Below, in pieces: positions 1 through 5,644 of a DNA stretch of 6,000 nt. Within the stretch, counting starts at the first letter, position 1. Each line of letters begins with the position of its first letter. The stretch comes from JAAYDY01 sp964500225 (GTDB taxonomy: Bacteria > Planctomycetota > Phycisphaerae > FEN-1346 > JAACEH01): NCBI GenBank assembly GCA_964500225.1, contig CAZCOA010000073.1, positions 1 through 6,000 on the forward strand, in the 5' to 3' direction. The position numbers and the translations under genes are program-made. Under the pieces are notes generated by a model, which did not search any database, was not told the DNA's origin, and was given only the letters and a program-made list of their open reading frames with translations.

Positions 1-81
1 GCCCCTGCTGCCCCAGAACGTCAATGCAACGTTGCCGCTTCGCACTTCCCAGGGTGGTGACGCCCGACTATACTGGCCGCC
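1..81. other. Left-edge leader before the UbiA-like gene
   Basis: No convincing gene lies here. One plus-strand frame is open from the edge to a TGA at 58-60 (19 codons) and could be the tail of an upstream gene, but it is too short to recognise. A perfect 10-bp palindrome, GCAACGTTGC, occupies 26-35, just upstream of the promoter candidate for the next gene. It could be an operator, but a palindrome this short can also arise by chance. Confidence 0.4.
46..74 (+). promoter_or_regulatory. Candidate promoter for the UbiA-like gene, predicting a leaderless transcript
   Basis: A TATACT -10-like hexamer lies at 69-74. A weak -35-like TTCCCA lies at 46-51, matching TTGACA at 4 of 6 positions, with a 17-bp spacer. 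The -10 ends 7 nt before the ATG at 82, so transcription would begin at or next to the start codon. No Shine-Dalgarno sequence precedes this ATG. The same geometry occurs before ispG, which strengthens this otherwise modest match. Confidence 0.5.
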
Positions 82-858
82 ATGCAACGCGTGGTGGCCA
101 TCCTGCGATTCGTGCGGCTACCGCTGGTCTGGACGGCCCTTGCCGATGTGCTGGCCGGAGCCGCCGTGGCCGCCGGAAGTCCCGCTGCATTCGCCCGCGC
201 GGACCTGCTCCCTCTGCTGCTAGTGTCGCCCGGACTCTACCTGTTCGGCATGGGACTGAACGACCTGATCGACCGCCGCCACGATGCCGCCTCGGGCGCC
301 GACCGCCCCTTGGCCCGCGGCGAGCTTGCCCCGGCTGCCGCCCTGAGCACCTTGGCCGTCCTCCTCGGTATGGTGGCCGCAGGCGCCTCGCTCGTCTACA
401 AACCCACCCTAACGATGGTCGCCTTCACCTTGGCGGCCGTGTGTCTCTATAACGGCTGGGCCAAGCGACATACCGTGACCTCGGTGGTCTTCATGGCTGC
501 CTGCCGCGCGGGCAACGTCCTCATCGGCTGGTCGGTCGTCGCCGGTCGGTGGCAGTTCTGGACTTCGCCACAGGCGGAATACGGATGGGCGCTGATGACC
601 TCTGTCTGCGCCTTGACGGCGGCGGCCAGCCTCGTCAGCGCTCTGGAAAAGCGACACGGTATGCGCACCGTGGCCGGCCTGCGTCCGTCGCGCGTCGTAC
701 TGACCTTGCTGCTCTTGCTGCCGGTGACCGATGCCGCCTGCGTCGCGGCTGCCTGGGACATGTCTGCCTGGGCTGCCGCGTGGCTGGCGGCCATCCCCTT
801 GTGCCGGGCCACCGCCGCAGCACTCCGCTACGCACGACCAGGCTTTGCCAACCGTTAG
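82..858 (+). CDS. UbiA-family membrane prenyltransferase, short form, EboC-like
   Basis: A 258-residue, strongly hydrophobic protein with about eight predicted membrane segments. The UbiA family transfers an isoprenyl chain from a polyprenyl diphosphate to an acceptor at the membrane. The first Asp-rich motif is intact: NDLIDRRHD at residues 60-68 fits NDxxDxxxD, followed by the RPLARG loop at 75-80, and YNGWAK at 123-128 fits the usual segment after TM4. The second Asp-rich motif expected near residue 190 is absent; that loop reads EKRHG (189-193). The N-terminus, RLPLVWTALADVLAG, resembles the UbiA-like EboC group as I remember it, but no other ebo gene is visible, so the acceptor is unknown. 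It is shorter than typical UbiA (about 290 residues). ATG 82 is chosen because the family N-terminus begins there. It converges on the next gene with a 45-bp gap. Confidence 0.88.
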   Translation: MQRVVAILRFVRLPLVWTALADVLAGAAVAAGSPAAFARADLLPLLLVSPGLYLFGMGLNDLIDRRHDAASGADRPLARGELAPAAALSTLAVLLGMVAAGASLVYKPTLTMVAFTLAAVCLYNGWAKRHTVTSVVFMAACRAGNVLIGWSVVAGRWQFWTSPQAEYGWALMTSVCALTAAASLVSALEKRHGMRTVAGLRPSRVVLTLLLLLPVTDAACVAAAWDMSAWAAAWLAAIPLCRATAAALRYARPGFANR

Positions 859-903
859 GGTCTGGAATTCGTCAATTCTCTCTGGGGGTGGCCCTTGTCG
901 CCA
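859..903. other. Convergent intergenic gap, no clear terminator
   Basis: This 45-bp gap separates two genes whose stop codons face each other. It contains only a short AT-rich inverted repeat, GAATT (865-869) and AATTC (874-878) with a 4-nt loop. There is no following T-run on either strand, so I do not call an intrinsic terminator. Confidence 0.4.
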
Positions 904-2172
904 TCAAGGACTCTGTGCCGCCCCGGCCGCAGATTGTCGCGCCGGTTGGATGCGGCTGCGATAGACATTAAGAAGTTCCATCAGGCGATTCACAGGCAAC
1001 TCGGCGGTGATTTCCGCGCCGCCGTTTTTGAGTTTGCGCATTTGGACGACGCGAAGGTTTCGCAGGAGCAGTTCCACATCGGCGCGGGCGCCGGCGTCCT
1101 TCAGCATCCACGCCGATAGCGGCATTCCCTCGATCACCGGGCTGCTTTCGATCCTGTCGCGAAACCGGCGACGAGCTTCGGCCTCGGCGGCCTTGACCGT
1201 CAGCAGGCGAGCCTGCTGCTCGTCGCGCACGTTCTCGGGTGGGTCGGCCGCCACAACCTCCGTCCAGACCTGTTCCTCGGCGGCCGGTTCCGCCGCCTGC
1301 GGCTGCGATTCGGCCACCGCCACGCCCACGGCCGTCAGGACCGGCTGCCCCGCCTGCGATGCCAGCGTGTGAAACCGCTCCGGCGCGTAATCGCCCGTGG
1401 TGCCGTACGCATTGGCTAGCGACTTCAACTCGGCCGCCAGGTCCGCCACAGTCACCGTGGCCGTCACTTCGCAAATCCGCTCGGGCAGATACCGTGCCTC
1501 GCCGTCGATCGGATGCGAACGCACAAAGGACTCCAGGTCGGCGGCAATCCGCGGGTCGCTGTCGGCGAAGTCGCCCACGGTCTTCGACGCCGAGATACTG
1601 ATGCCGCGAATCCGTTGCAGAAGCAGCCGATAGGCCGCAAGTGCCGCCTGGTGTCGAGCGCGGAGCCGTCCGAACACGCCGGCCTCCTCCCATCCCACAG
1701 GACTGGTCGCCATCAGGCCGACGGGCATCTGCCCGCGCGATTGACCCAGGCCCCACAATCCCAACCGGTCGGTATAGAGGAGAATCTTACGGAAATCGTC
1801 CGGCTTGAACCGGTCGCCGCGATAGGCATCGCGGCACGCCGCGCCCAGGTGGGCCGTCACGTCCTCGATCGGCAGGTCCACCTGCACGACGACGACGCCG
1901 TCGCTGTAGCGCTGCGCCGGCAGGATACGGGCCGATTGCCGCATGCCGTCGCACACCGACGCACGAACCGCCGGGTCCGAGGCCAGAAAGTCCTCGACAT
2001 GAACGTCAGGCGTCAGTTGCAGACGGCCGAGTCGCCAATACAGATCGTCGAACGCACGGCTCAGGGCGGCCTGTTCGGCGAACACCGCCTCGGCCGTCGC
2101 ATCGCCAAAGCACGGCGTCGCCGCAACCAGCCATATCGCCGCCCACACGCCCCCCACACCCCATCGGCTCAA
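904..2172 (-). CDS. Exported protein with three tandem LPP20-like repeats
   Basis: A 422-residue protein, probably in the periplasm or cell envelope. Residues 1-23 look like a Sec signal peptide: Arg3, a hydrophobic stretch from about 6 to 18, and a small residue at Gly23. There is no good lipobox, since Cys21 is preceded by T-P. I see three copies of one fold at about 28-110, 167-250 and 321-404. Each begins with an Ala/Arg-rich helix (AALSRAFDDLYWRL; AALAAYRLLLQRI; AAEAEARRRFRDRI), then a V-DF-x-SDP-like turn in copies 1 and 2, then a strand such as VVVVQVDLPI or AEITAELPVN and a final Leu-rich helix. This matches the LPP20 family pattern; its molecular function is poorly defined. An Ala/Pro/Glu-rich linker (about 286-315) precedes the last copy. 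The start codon is TTG, supported by an AGGAG sequence 6 nt upstream. It lies 38 nt after a pseudopilin gene on the same strand, so partial co-transcription is likely. Confidence 0.78.
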   Translation of the reverse strand: MSRWGVGGVWAAIWLVAATPCFGDATAEAVFAEQAALSRAFDDLYWRLGRLQLTPDVHVEDFLASDPAVRASVCDGMRQSARILPAQRYSDGVVVVQVDLPIEDVTAHLGAACRDAYRGDRFKPDDFRKILLYTDRLGLWGLGQSRGQMPVGLMATSPVGWEEAGVFGRLRARHQAALAAYRLLLQRIRGISISASKTVGDFADSDPRIAADLESFVRSHPIDGEARYLPERICEVTATVTVADLAAELKSLANAYGTTGDYAPERFHTLASQAGQPVLTAVGVAVAESQPQAAEPAAEEQVWTEVVAADPPENVRDEQQARLLTVKAAEAEARRRFRDRIESSPVIEGMPLSAWMLKDAGARADVELLLRNLRVVQMRKLKNGGAEITAELPVNRLMELLNVYRSRIQPARQSAAGAAQSP

Positions 2173-2178
2173 GAGTCG

Positions 2179-2183
2179 CTCCT
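2179..2183 (-). promoter_or_regulatory. Shine-Dalgarno supporting a TTG start
   Basis: AGGAG on the minus strand lies 6 nt before the TTG at 2172-2170. No in-frame ATG or GTG gives a signal peptide with as good a ribosome site. The SD decides this start. Confidence 0.75.
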
Positions 2184-2189
2184 ACAAAA

Positions 2190-2218
2190 AGCATAGACGC
2201 CCGCAACGGTTCACTCAA
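2190..2218 (-). promoter_or_regulatory. Candidate internal promoter for the LPP20-repeat gene
   Basis: On the minus strand TTGAGT (2218-2213) and TATGCT (2195-2190) are separated by exactly 17 bp. Each matches 4 of 6 sigma70 consensus positions. The -35 overlaps the last codon and stop of the upstream pseudopilin gene. The repeat protein could therefore be transcribed both from here and by read-through. Confidence 0.4.
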
Positions 2219-3164
2219 AGTCGAAGTTCGCAATGTCATCCGACGTGCCGTCGTCCCAGTCGGCGCCTTCGAGTTGCTTGTTCTGACCGTGCGTGTTCAG
2301 GGCCCGATAACCGAAGAAATGGTTCGGACCGGCGCTGATCAGGGCAATCTCCTTTGGATTCTGCCGCAACATCCGGGCCAAATTCTTGACGTGCTCTCCG
2401 TCGCCTGTGTAATAGAAATAGTCCCCGGGGCTTCCACGGCAGTCCCAGTAGTACTGGCTGGCCGTGTCCTGCGCGTACCACCGATATGCAGTGTTGCGAC
2501 CAATTCCCCCATCGTTGGCAACGGTCGTCGTATTGGCCTCATCGTTCGGATTGTGCCGGACGCGTGGGTTCGCACGCAGATACAGAATCGCCCCCTGGAA
2601 ACTGGTCCCCGACACCAACCCGAAAGCGTCTTCGAAAACGTAATACGGACGATGAGTAAGATTGTAGCCGTTGCCTGTGCTCACGATCTCGTTCGGGCAG
2701 ACGTCCTTCGACAGGTAGCGCCCCAGTCCCGACGGCGGTGTCCACCCGGCCGACACCTTGTGTGTGGTCGGGCTCCAGCCCGTTCCGTTCGGGCCGAACA
2801 GGAAATAGACCAGGAAATGCGTCCCCGGCCCACGGGCCGGCTGTCCGGAACCGCCTGTATAGTCTACGTCAAAGTACTTGTAGGCCGAATACGCCTTCAG
2901 GTAATCCTTCATCTCAAAAATGCCATCGGGGTAGTCGCTCCAGTCCGCACCATCAGGTTTTCCGCTGGGCGGATAGTCGCCGAACACCTCGCGATACCGG
3001 CATACGGCGTTGTCGATCTCCCAGATGCGCCCCTCCGTCATGTGCGACAGCACCGTCATCCGCGCCCCCGACACCACCGGTACCAGCATGGTCACCAGCA
3101 ACCCGATGATCAGGACGACCATGAGCAACTCAATCAGAGTGAACCCTTGCCGTCGGCTCGCCAT
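2211..3164 (-). CDS. Type IV pilin-like / T2SS pseudopilin-like protein with extended C-terminal loop
   Basis: A 317-residue protein with a class III signal. The leader MASRRQG is followed by FTLIELLMVV; prepilin peptidase would cut after Gly7, leaving Phe8 as the methylated first residue and Glu12 as the conserved +5 Glu. The hydrophobic helix spans about 8-30. The large globular part carries DYPPSG near 63-68, like the G-x-YP segment of GspG. The tail has SAGP at 277-280, FGY at 284-286 and SDDIANF at 308-314, shared with two other genes here. It is about twice the length of GspG, so it is not the ordinary major pseudopilin. ATG 3164 is chosen over longer in-frame options because AAGGAG lies 6 nt upstream and the leader is then normal; extension to 3539 would run antisense to ispG. 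Its G+C looks lower than that of ispG by eye. Role in a secretion or pilus machine is inferred; the partner ATPase is not in the window. Confidence 0.9.
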   Translation of the reverse strand: MASRRQGFTLIELLMVVLIIGLLVTMLVPVVSGARMTVLSHMTEGRIWEIDNAVCRYREVFGDYPPSGKPDGADWSDYPDGIFEMKDYLKAYSAYKYFDVDYTGGSGQPARGPGTHFLVYFLFGPNGTGWSPTTHKVSAGWTPPSGLGRYLSKDVCPNEIVSTGNGYNLTHRPYYVFEDAFGLVSGTSFQGAILYLRANPRVRHNPNDEANTTTVANDGGIGRNTAYRWYAQDTASQYYWDCRGSPGDYFYYTGDGEHVKNLARMLRQNPKEIALISAGPNHFFGYRALNTHGQNKQLEGADWDDGTSDDIANFDFE

Positions 3165-3170
3165 AGCATT

Positions 3171-3176
3171 CTCCTT
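3171..3176 (-). promoter_or_regulatory. Shine-Dalgarno fixing the pseudopilin start
   Basis: AAGGAG on the minus strand lies 6 nt before the ATG at 3164. It selects this start over the upstream in-frame region, which has no comparable site. I see no clear -10/-35 pair for this gene in the 112-bp divergent gap. Confidence 0.8.
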
Positions 3177-3240
3177 CGTCGCCCCGTGCGGCGGCTCGCC
3201 CGGTGCCGTGCCGTCACCGCACTGGAGCCGGCATTTTGAT

Positions 3241-3269
3241 TTGACGGGCCGGCGCTCGGCGCCGATAAT
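3241..3269 (+). promoter_or_regulatory. Strong sigma70-type promoter of ispG, predicting leaderless mRNA
   Basis: TTGACG (3241-3246) and GATAAT (3264-3269) each match 5 of 6 consensus bases and are separated by 17 bp, the ideal spacing. The -10 ends 7 nt before the ATG at 3277, so the transcript should start at or within a base or so of the A of the start codon. No Shine-Dalgarno sequence precedes the ATG. The spacer holds an inverted repeat, CGGCGC-TCG-GCGCCG (3250-3264), that could be a repressor site, though G+C-rich DNA yields such repeats easily. Confidence 0.72.
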
Positions 3270-3276
3270 GCCCGCC

Positions 3277-4374
3277 ATGAGCCACTGTGAACCGCTGTTT
3301 CCGCGACGCCGCACGCGAACCGTCCGCGTCGCCTCCGTCCTCATCGGCAGCGACCACCCGGTCAGCGTGCAGTCGATGATTACCGTCCCGGCCGAGAACG
3401 TCGAGGCCGCCGTGGCCCAGATCGTCCGTCTGGCCGAGGCCGGCGCCCAACTGGTGCGGCTGGCCGTGCCCACCCCGGCCGCCGCCAAGGCCCTGCGGGC
3501 CGTCTGCGACCGCTCGCCCGTGCCCCTGGTGGCCGACATTCATTTTAACGCGCGGCTCGCCCTGGCCGCCATGGAAGCCGGCGCAGCCAAAATCCGCATC
3601 AACCCCGGCAACATTCCAGTCGCCGACGACCTCTACCGCGTCATCGACGAGGCTGGACGACGAGGCACGGCCATCCGCATCGGCGTCAATAGCGGCAGCG
3701 TCATGCCCCGCGACCGCCACGACGCCCGGCAGCATACGCCGCAGGAAATCGCCCGTCGCATGGTCGAAGCCGCACGCTCGTACCTCGATCTGTTCGAGCG
3801 TCGCTCCTTCCGCGACATCGTCCTGAGCCTCAAGGGCAGCGACGTGCCCACGACCGTGTGGGCCTACCGCCGCATGGCTGAGGCCTGCGATTATCCGCTG
3901 CACCTGGGCATCACGGCCGCGGGACCGCGCGAAGAAGCCGTCTTGAAGAGTGCCGCCGGCCTGGGCGCCCTGTTGGCCGAAGGAATCGGCGACACCCTCC
4001 GCATCAGCATCACCGGCGACCCCGTCAACGAGGTCCACGTCGGCCGACGCTTGCTGGAAGTCATGGGCCTGGCGCCCCTGGCCGGCGTCGAGATCATCTC
4101 GTGTCCGACGTGCGGCCGGTGCGAGGTCGATCTGACGAGCCTGGCCGAGAAGCTCTACGAGGCCACCCGGAGCATCCGCAAGCCGCTCCGCGTCGCCGTC
4201 ATGGGCTGCGTGGTCAACGGCCCGGGCGAAGCACGCGAAGCCGACCTGGGAGTCGCCGCGGGCAGAGGTTTTGGCGTGTTCTTTCGTCATGGCCAGACCA
4301 CCGGCGAGAAGATCCCACAGGACCACCTCTTCGAACGCACCCTCGACGAAATCCGCCGCCTGACCGCCTCGTAA
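3277..4374 (+). CDS. ispG: 4-hydroxy-3-methylbut-2-en-1-yl diphosphate synthase (IspG/GcpE)
   Basis: A cytosolic [4Fe-4S] enzyme of the MEP pathway that reductively opens the cyclic diphosphate MEcPP to give HMBPP, the precursor of IPP and DMAPP. The 365-residue length fits the common two-domain bacterial form without the extra insert domain. An N-terminal TIM barrel carries VADIHF (85-90), KIRINPGNI (105-113), RIGVNSGS (134-141) and LHLGIT (208-213). The C-terminal cluster domain has Cys276 and Cys279 (CPTC), Cys311 (GCVVNGPGE) and Glu318, the expected cluster ligands. Two conserved motifs are altered: QSMITVPAEN replaces QSMTxTxTxD at 32-41, and GITAAG replaces GITEAG at 211-216. ATG 3277 is preferred to in-frame codons back to 3010 because those lie antisense to the neighbouring pseudopilin and the family N-terminus (RRxTRxVxV) starts just after it. 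The gene interrupts a run of minus-strand pilin-type genes. Confidence 0.97.
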   Translation: MSHCEPLFPRRRTRTVRVASVLIGSDHPVSVQSMITVPAENVEAAVAQIVRLAEAGAQLVRLAVPTPAAAKALRAVCDRSPVPLVADIHFNARLALAAMEAGAAKIRINPGNIPVADDLYRVIDEAGRRGTAIRIGVNSGSVMPRDRHDARQHTPQEIARRMVEAARSYLDLFERRSFRDIVLSLKGSDVPTTVWAYRRMAEACDYPLHLGITAAGPREEAVLKSAAGLGALLAEGIGDTLRISITGDPVNEVHVGRRLLEVMGLAPLAGVEIISCPTCGRCEVDLTSLAEKLYEATRSIRKPLRVAVMGCVVNGPGEAREADLGVAAGRGFGVFFRHGQTTGEKIPQDHLFERTLDEIRRLTAS

Positions 4375-4399
4375 CATCCCCCTGCCGCCAGACATCCAC
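4375..4399. other. Convergent gap after ispG
   Basis: Only 25 bp separate the ispG stop from the stop of the opposing pseudopilin gene. A small inverted repeat, GCCGA-TCT-TCGGC (4412-4424), sits just inside the end of the opposing gene and could fold in either transcript. It lacks a T-run, so it is not a convincing terminator. Confidence 0.35.
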
Positions 4400-4954
4400 T
4401 CAGTCGGGTTCGCCGATCTTCGGCAAGAATCGGAGGAACTGACCTGTCGCCCTGTTCACGGCATAGGAAACGGTCGGCTCCTTGATGTCCTTGCTGCCGG
4501 GCCCTACCTTGATGATCAGGTTCGAGTCGGGGCAAGACTGCGGAATGAAGCCGTCCGGACCGAACCAGATGCGCCAGCCCGAACTGCCTCCGCTGCCGTT
4601 TTCCACTTTCAGCATCGGCGGCAGCTTCGCGCCGTAGGCCCCCGGCAGCACCCGCCAGCTTCCGGCATTGGACGGGCTGGAAGCCCCGTCCCTGAGTTCC
4701 TCGATCATCAAACGCCAGTTCGGCGTCAGGTCCGTCGGCTGCACGAACCGCACGGCCACGCTCTTGTTATACTGCACGGCCTGCTGCCGCGCCATGGCCA
4801 GGTACGCCTGCACGTCCAGCAGGGCGCCTTCGACGTTATTGCCCCGGGTCAGAGAGCCGATCAGAGGCGCCACCATCGTCGCCGCCAGAATGATGATCGC
4901 CATCGTGACCATCAACTCGACCAGTGTAAAGGCTTCTGTAGTCCGGTGTCTCAT
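4400..4954 (-). CDS. GspH/FimT-like type IV pilin-class pseudopilin
   Basis: A 184-residue protein. The leader MRHRTTEA precedes FTLVELMVTM, with Glu13 as the +5 Glu and a hydrophobic helix at about 9-32. The residue before the cleavage site is Ala instead of the usual Gly; prepilin peptidases are known to tolerate Ala. ARQQAVQYNKSVAVRF at 55-70 and VNRATGQFLRF near the C-terminus (166-176) fit the GspH/FimT pattern of minor pseudopilins, which sit at or near the tip of the pseudopilus. It lacks the DDxxNF tail of its neighbours. ATG 4954 is preferred over the in-frame GTG at 4963 because GGGAG lies 8 nt before the ATG but abuts the GTG. It starts 39 nt after the GspG-like gene and is probably co-transcribed with it. 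Confidence 0.88.
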   Translation of the reverse strand: MRHRTTEAFTLVELMVTMAIIILAATMVAPLIGSLTRGNNVEGALLDVQAYLAMARQQAVQYNKSVAVRFVQPTDLTPNWRLMIEELRDGASSPSNAGSWRVLPGAYGAKLPPMLKVENGSGGSSGWRIWFGPDGFIPQSCPDSNLIIKVGPGSKDIKEPTVSYAVNRATGQFLRFLPKIGEPD

Positions 4955-4962
4955 GGCTCGCA

Positions 4963-4967
4963 CTCCC
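4963..4967 (-). promoter_or_regulatory. Shine-Dalgarno of the GspH-like gene
   Basis: GGGAG on the minus strand lies 8 nt upstream of the ATG at 4954. The alternative GTG at 4963-4961 overlaps this site and so could not use it. Confidence 0.65.
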
Positions 4968-4980
4968 GCATGAGGTCGCT

Positions 4981-4996
4981 TGACGGCGCCCCGTCA
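4981..4996 (-). repeat. Perfect hairpin at the stop codon of the GspG-like gene
   Basis: TGACGG (4981-4986) and CCGTCA (4991-4996) form a 6-bp perfect stem with a 4-nt loop. The stop codon is part of the stem. There is no U-run after it, so it is more likely an RNA-processing, stability or attenuation element between two genes, or chance, than a full terminator. Confidence 0.4.
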
Positions 4997-5644
4997 GTCT
5001 TCCGGCAGATCCCGGAAATTCGTCAGATCGTCCGACACGTCGTCGTCCTTGCTGCCGAGTTTCGAGCTCAGATCCGTACTGCCCTCGAAAGTTTCATAAG
5101 CATGGCCGCGGCCGTTCGGTCCCCACGACGCCACCAGCGGCACGCCTCCGTTCTGCAACGAGGCCTTCGAGCCGTCCGCGAAGACCACCACATGGATCGG
5201 GTTCTGCCACGCGTCCACCAGGTACGGCAGCGACTTGCTCGTGCCTTCCTTGTACGGCGGCGTGCGAGCGGCGCCGGCGGGGATGCTCTTCATGCACGAC
5301 CCCTTCTCGGGGCTGGTCAGGTGCCAGTAGAGGCACTGCGCCCGGCCGAAGCCGATGTCATTGGCGTAGAACGTGGTATTGTCGCTATTCGACGGCGACA
5401 AGTCCGGATACTTGCCATTGGTATCGTAGTACGTCACCAGCGCCGACTCGACCGCATCGATGAGCTGCATTGTGGACTGCCGCTGCGCGTTCATCTGCAC
5501 GCTGCCGACGACCACCGCCAGAACGCCCAGCAGGAACAGCATGATGCTGATCACCATGACCATTTCGATCATGGTGAACCCGCCGCAACGGCCGCGCCGC
5601 GCCGCAGCGCCCGACCGCCGAGAAAATGCCTCATTCCCTCTCAT
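4994..5644 (-). CDS. GspG-like pseudopilin with long basic leader and DDxxNF tail
   Basis: A 216-residue protein. Residues 1-22 form a long, Arg-rich prepilin leader ending in GG; cleavage would leave Phe23 first, with FTMIEMVMV following and Glu27 at +5. The helix spans about 23-47. ALVTYYDTNGKYP at 68-80 and VDAWQNPIHVVV at 143-154 match GspG hallmarks (AL..Y..DNG.YP and DPWG.PY). SWGPNG at 173-178 and SDDLTNF at 204-210 correspond to the GspG C-terminal calcium-binding loop but are separated by an acidic insertion with the run KDDD (199-202). GspG is the major subunit of the type II secretion pseudopilus; whether this is the main or an accessory copy is unknown. ATG 5644 is chosen because AAAGGGG lies 6 nt upstream; the GTG at 5704 directly abuts a G-run and would give an 80-nt-scale extension without pilin features. 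Confidence 0.88.
   Translation of the reverse strand: MRGNEAFSRRSGAAARRGRCGGFTMIEMVMVISIMLFLLGVLAVVVGSVQMNAQRQSTMQLIDAVESALVTYYDTNGKYPDLSPSNSDNTTFYANDIGFGRAQCLYWHLTSPEKGSCMKSIPAGAARTPPYKEGTSKSLPYLVDAWQNPIHVVVFADGSKASLQNGGVPLVASWGPNGRGHAYETFEGSTDLSSKLGSKDDDVSDDLTNFRDLPED

Noticed and set aside
2..223. Plus-strand frame open from the left edge to 223 as the end of an upstream gene
   Set aside because: It would overlap the UbiA-like gene by about 140 bp in another frame, and after position 82 its Trp/Cys/Pro-rich content looks like a shadow.
865..878. Inverted repeat GAATT/AATTC as a terminator
   Set aside because: The stem is weak and AT-only apart from the end pair, with no T-run on either side.
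1513..2196. 227-residue plus-strand open frame across the LPP20-repeat gene
   Set aside because: Arg/His/Gln-rich composition is typical of an antisense shadow in GC-rich DNA; the minus-strand protein has a signal peptide and internal repeats.
2274..3239. 321-residue plus-strand open frame across the first pseudopilin gene
   Set aside because: It has no recognisable motif or ribosome site, and the minus strand carries a clear prepilin leader and conserved tail.
3010..3276. N-terminal extension of ispG back to 3010
   Set aside because: The extra residues lie antisense to the pseudopilin N-terminus and have no counterpart in IspG; the promoter also lies at 3241-3269.
3165..3539. N-terminal extension of the 2211-3164 pseudopilin to 3539
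   Set aside because: It would overlap ispG antisense, put 125 residues before the prepilin cleavage site, and ignore the AAGGAG placed 6 nt before ATG 3164.
3214..4395. 393-residue open frame antisense to ispG
   Set aside because: It mirrors the codon-position bias of ispG, has low-complexity Gly/Ala/Asp content and no family pattern, while the opposite strand is unmistakably ispG.
4412..4424. GCCGA-TCT-TCGGC hairpin as a bidirectional terminator after ispG
   Set aside because: It lies within the coding end of the opposing gene and has no T-run; a 5-bp stem is expected by chance in such DNA.
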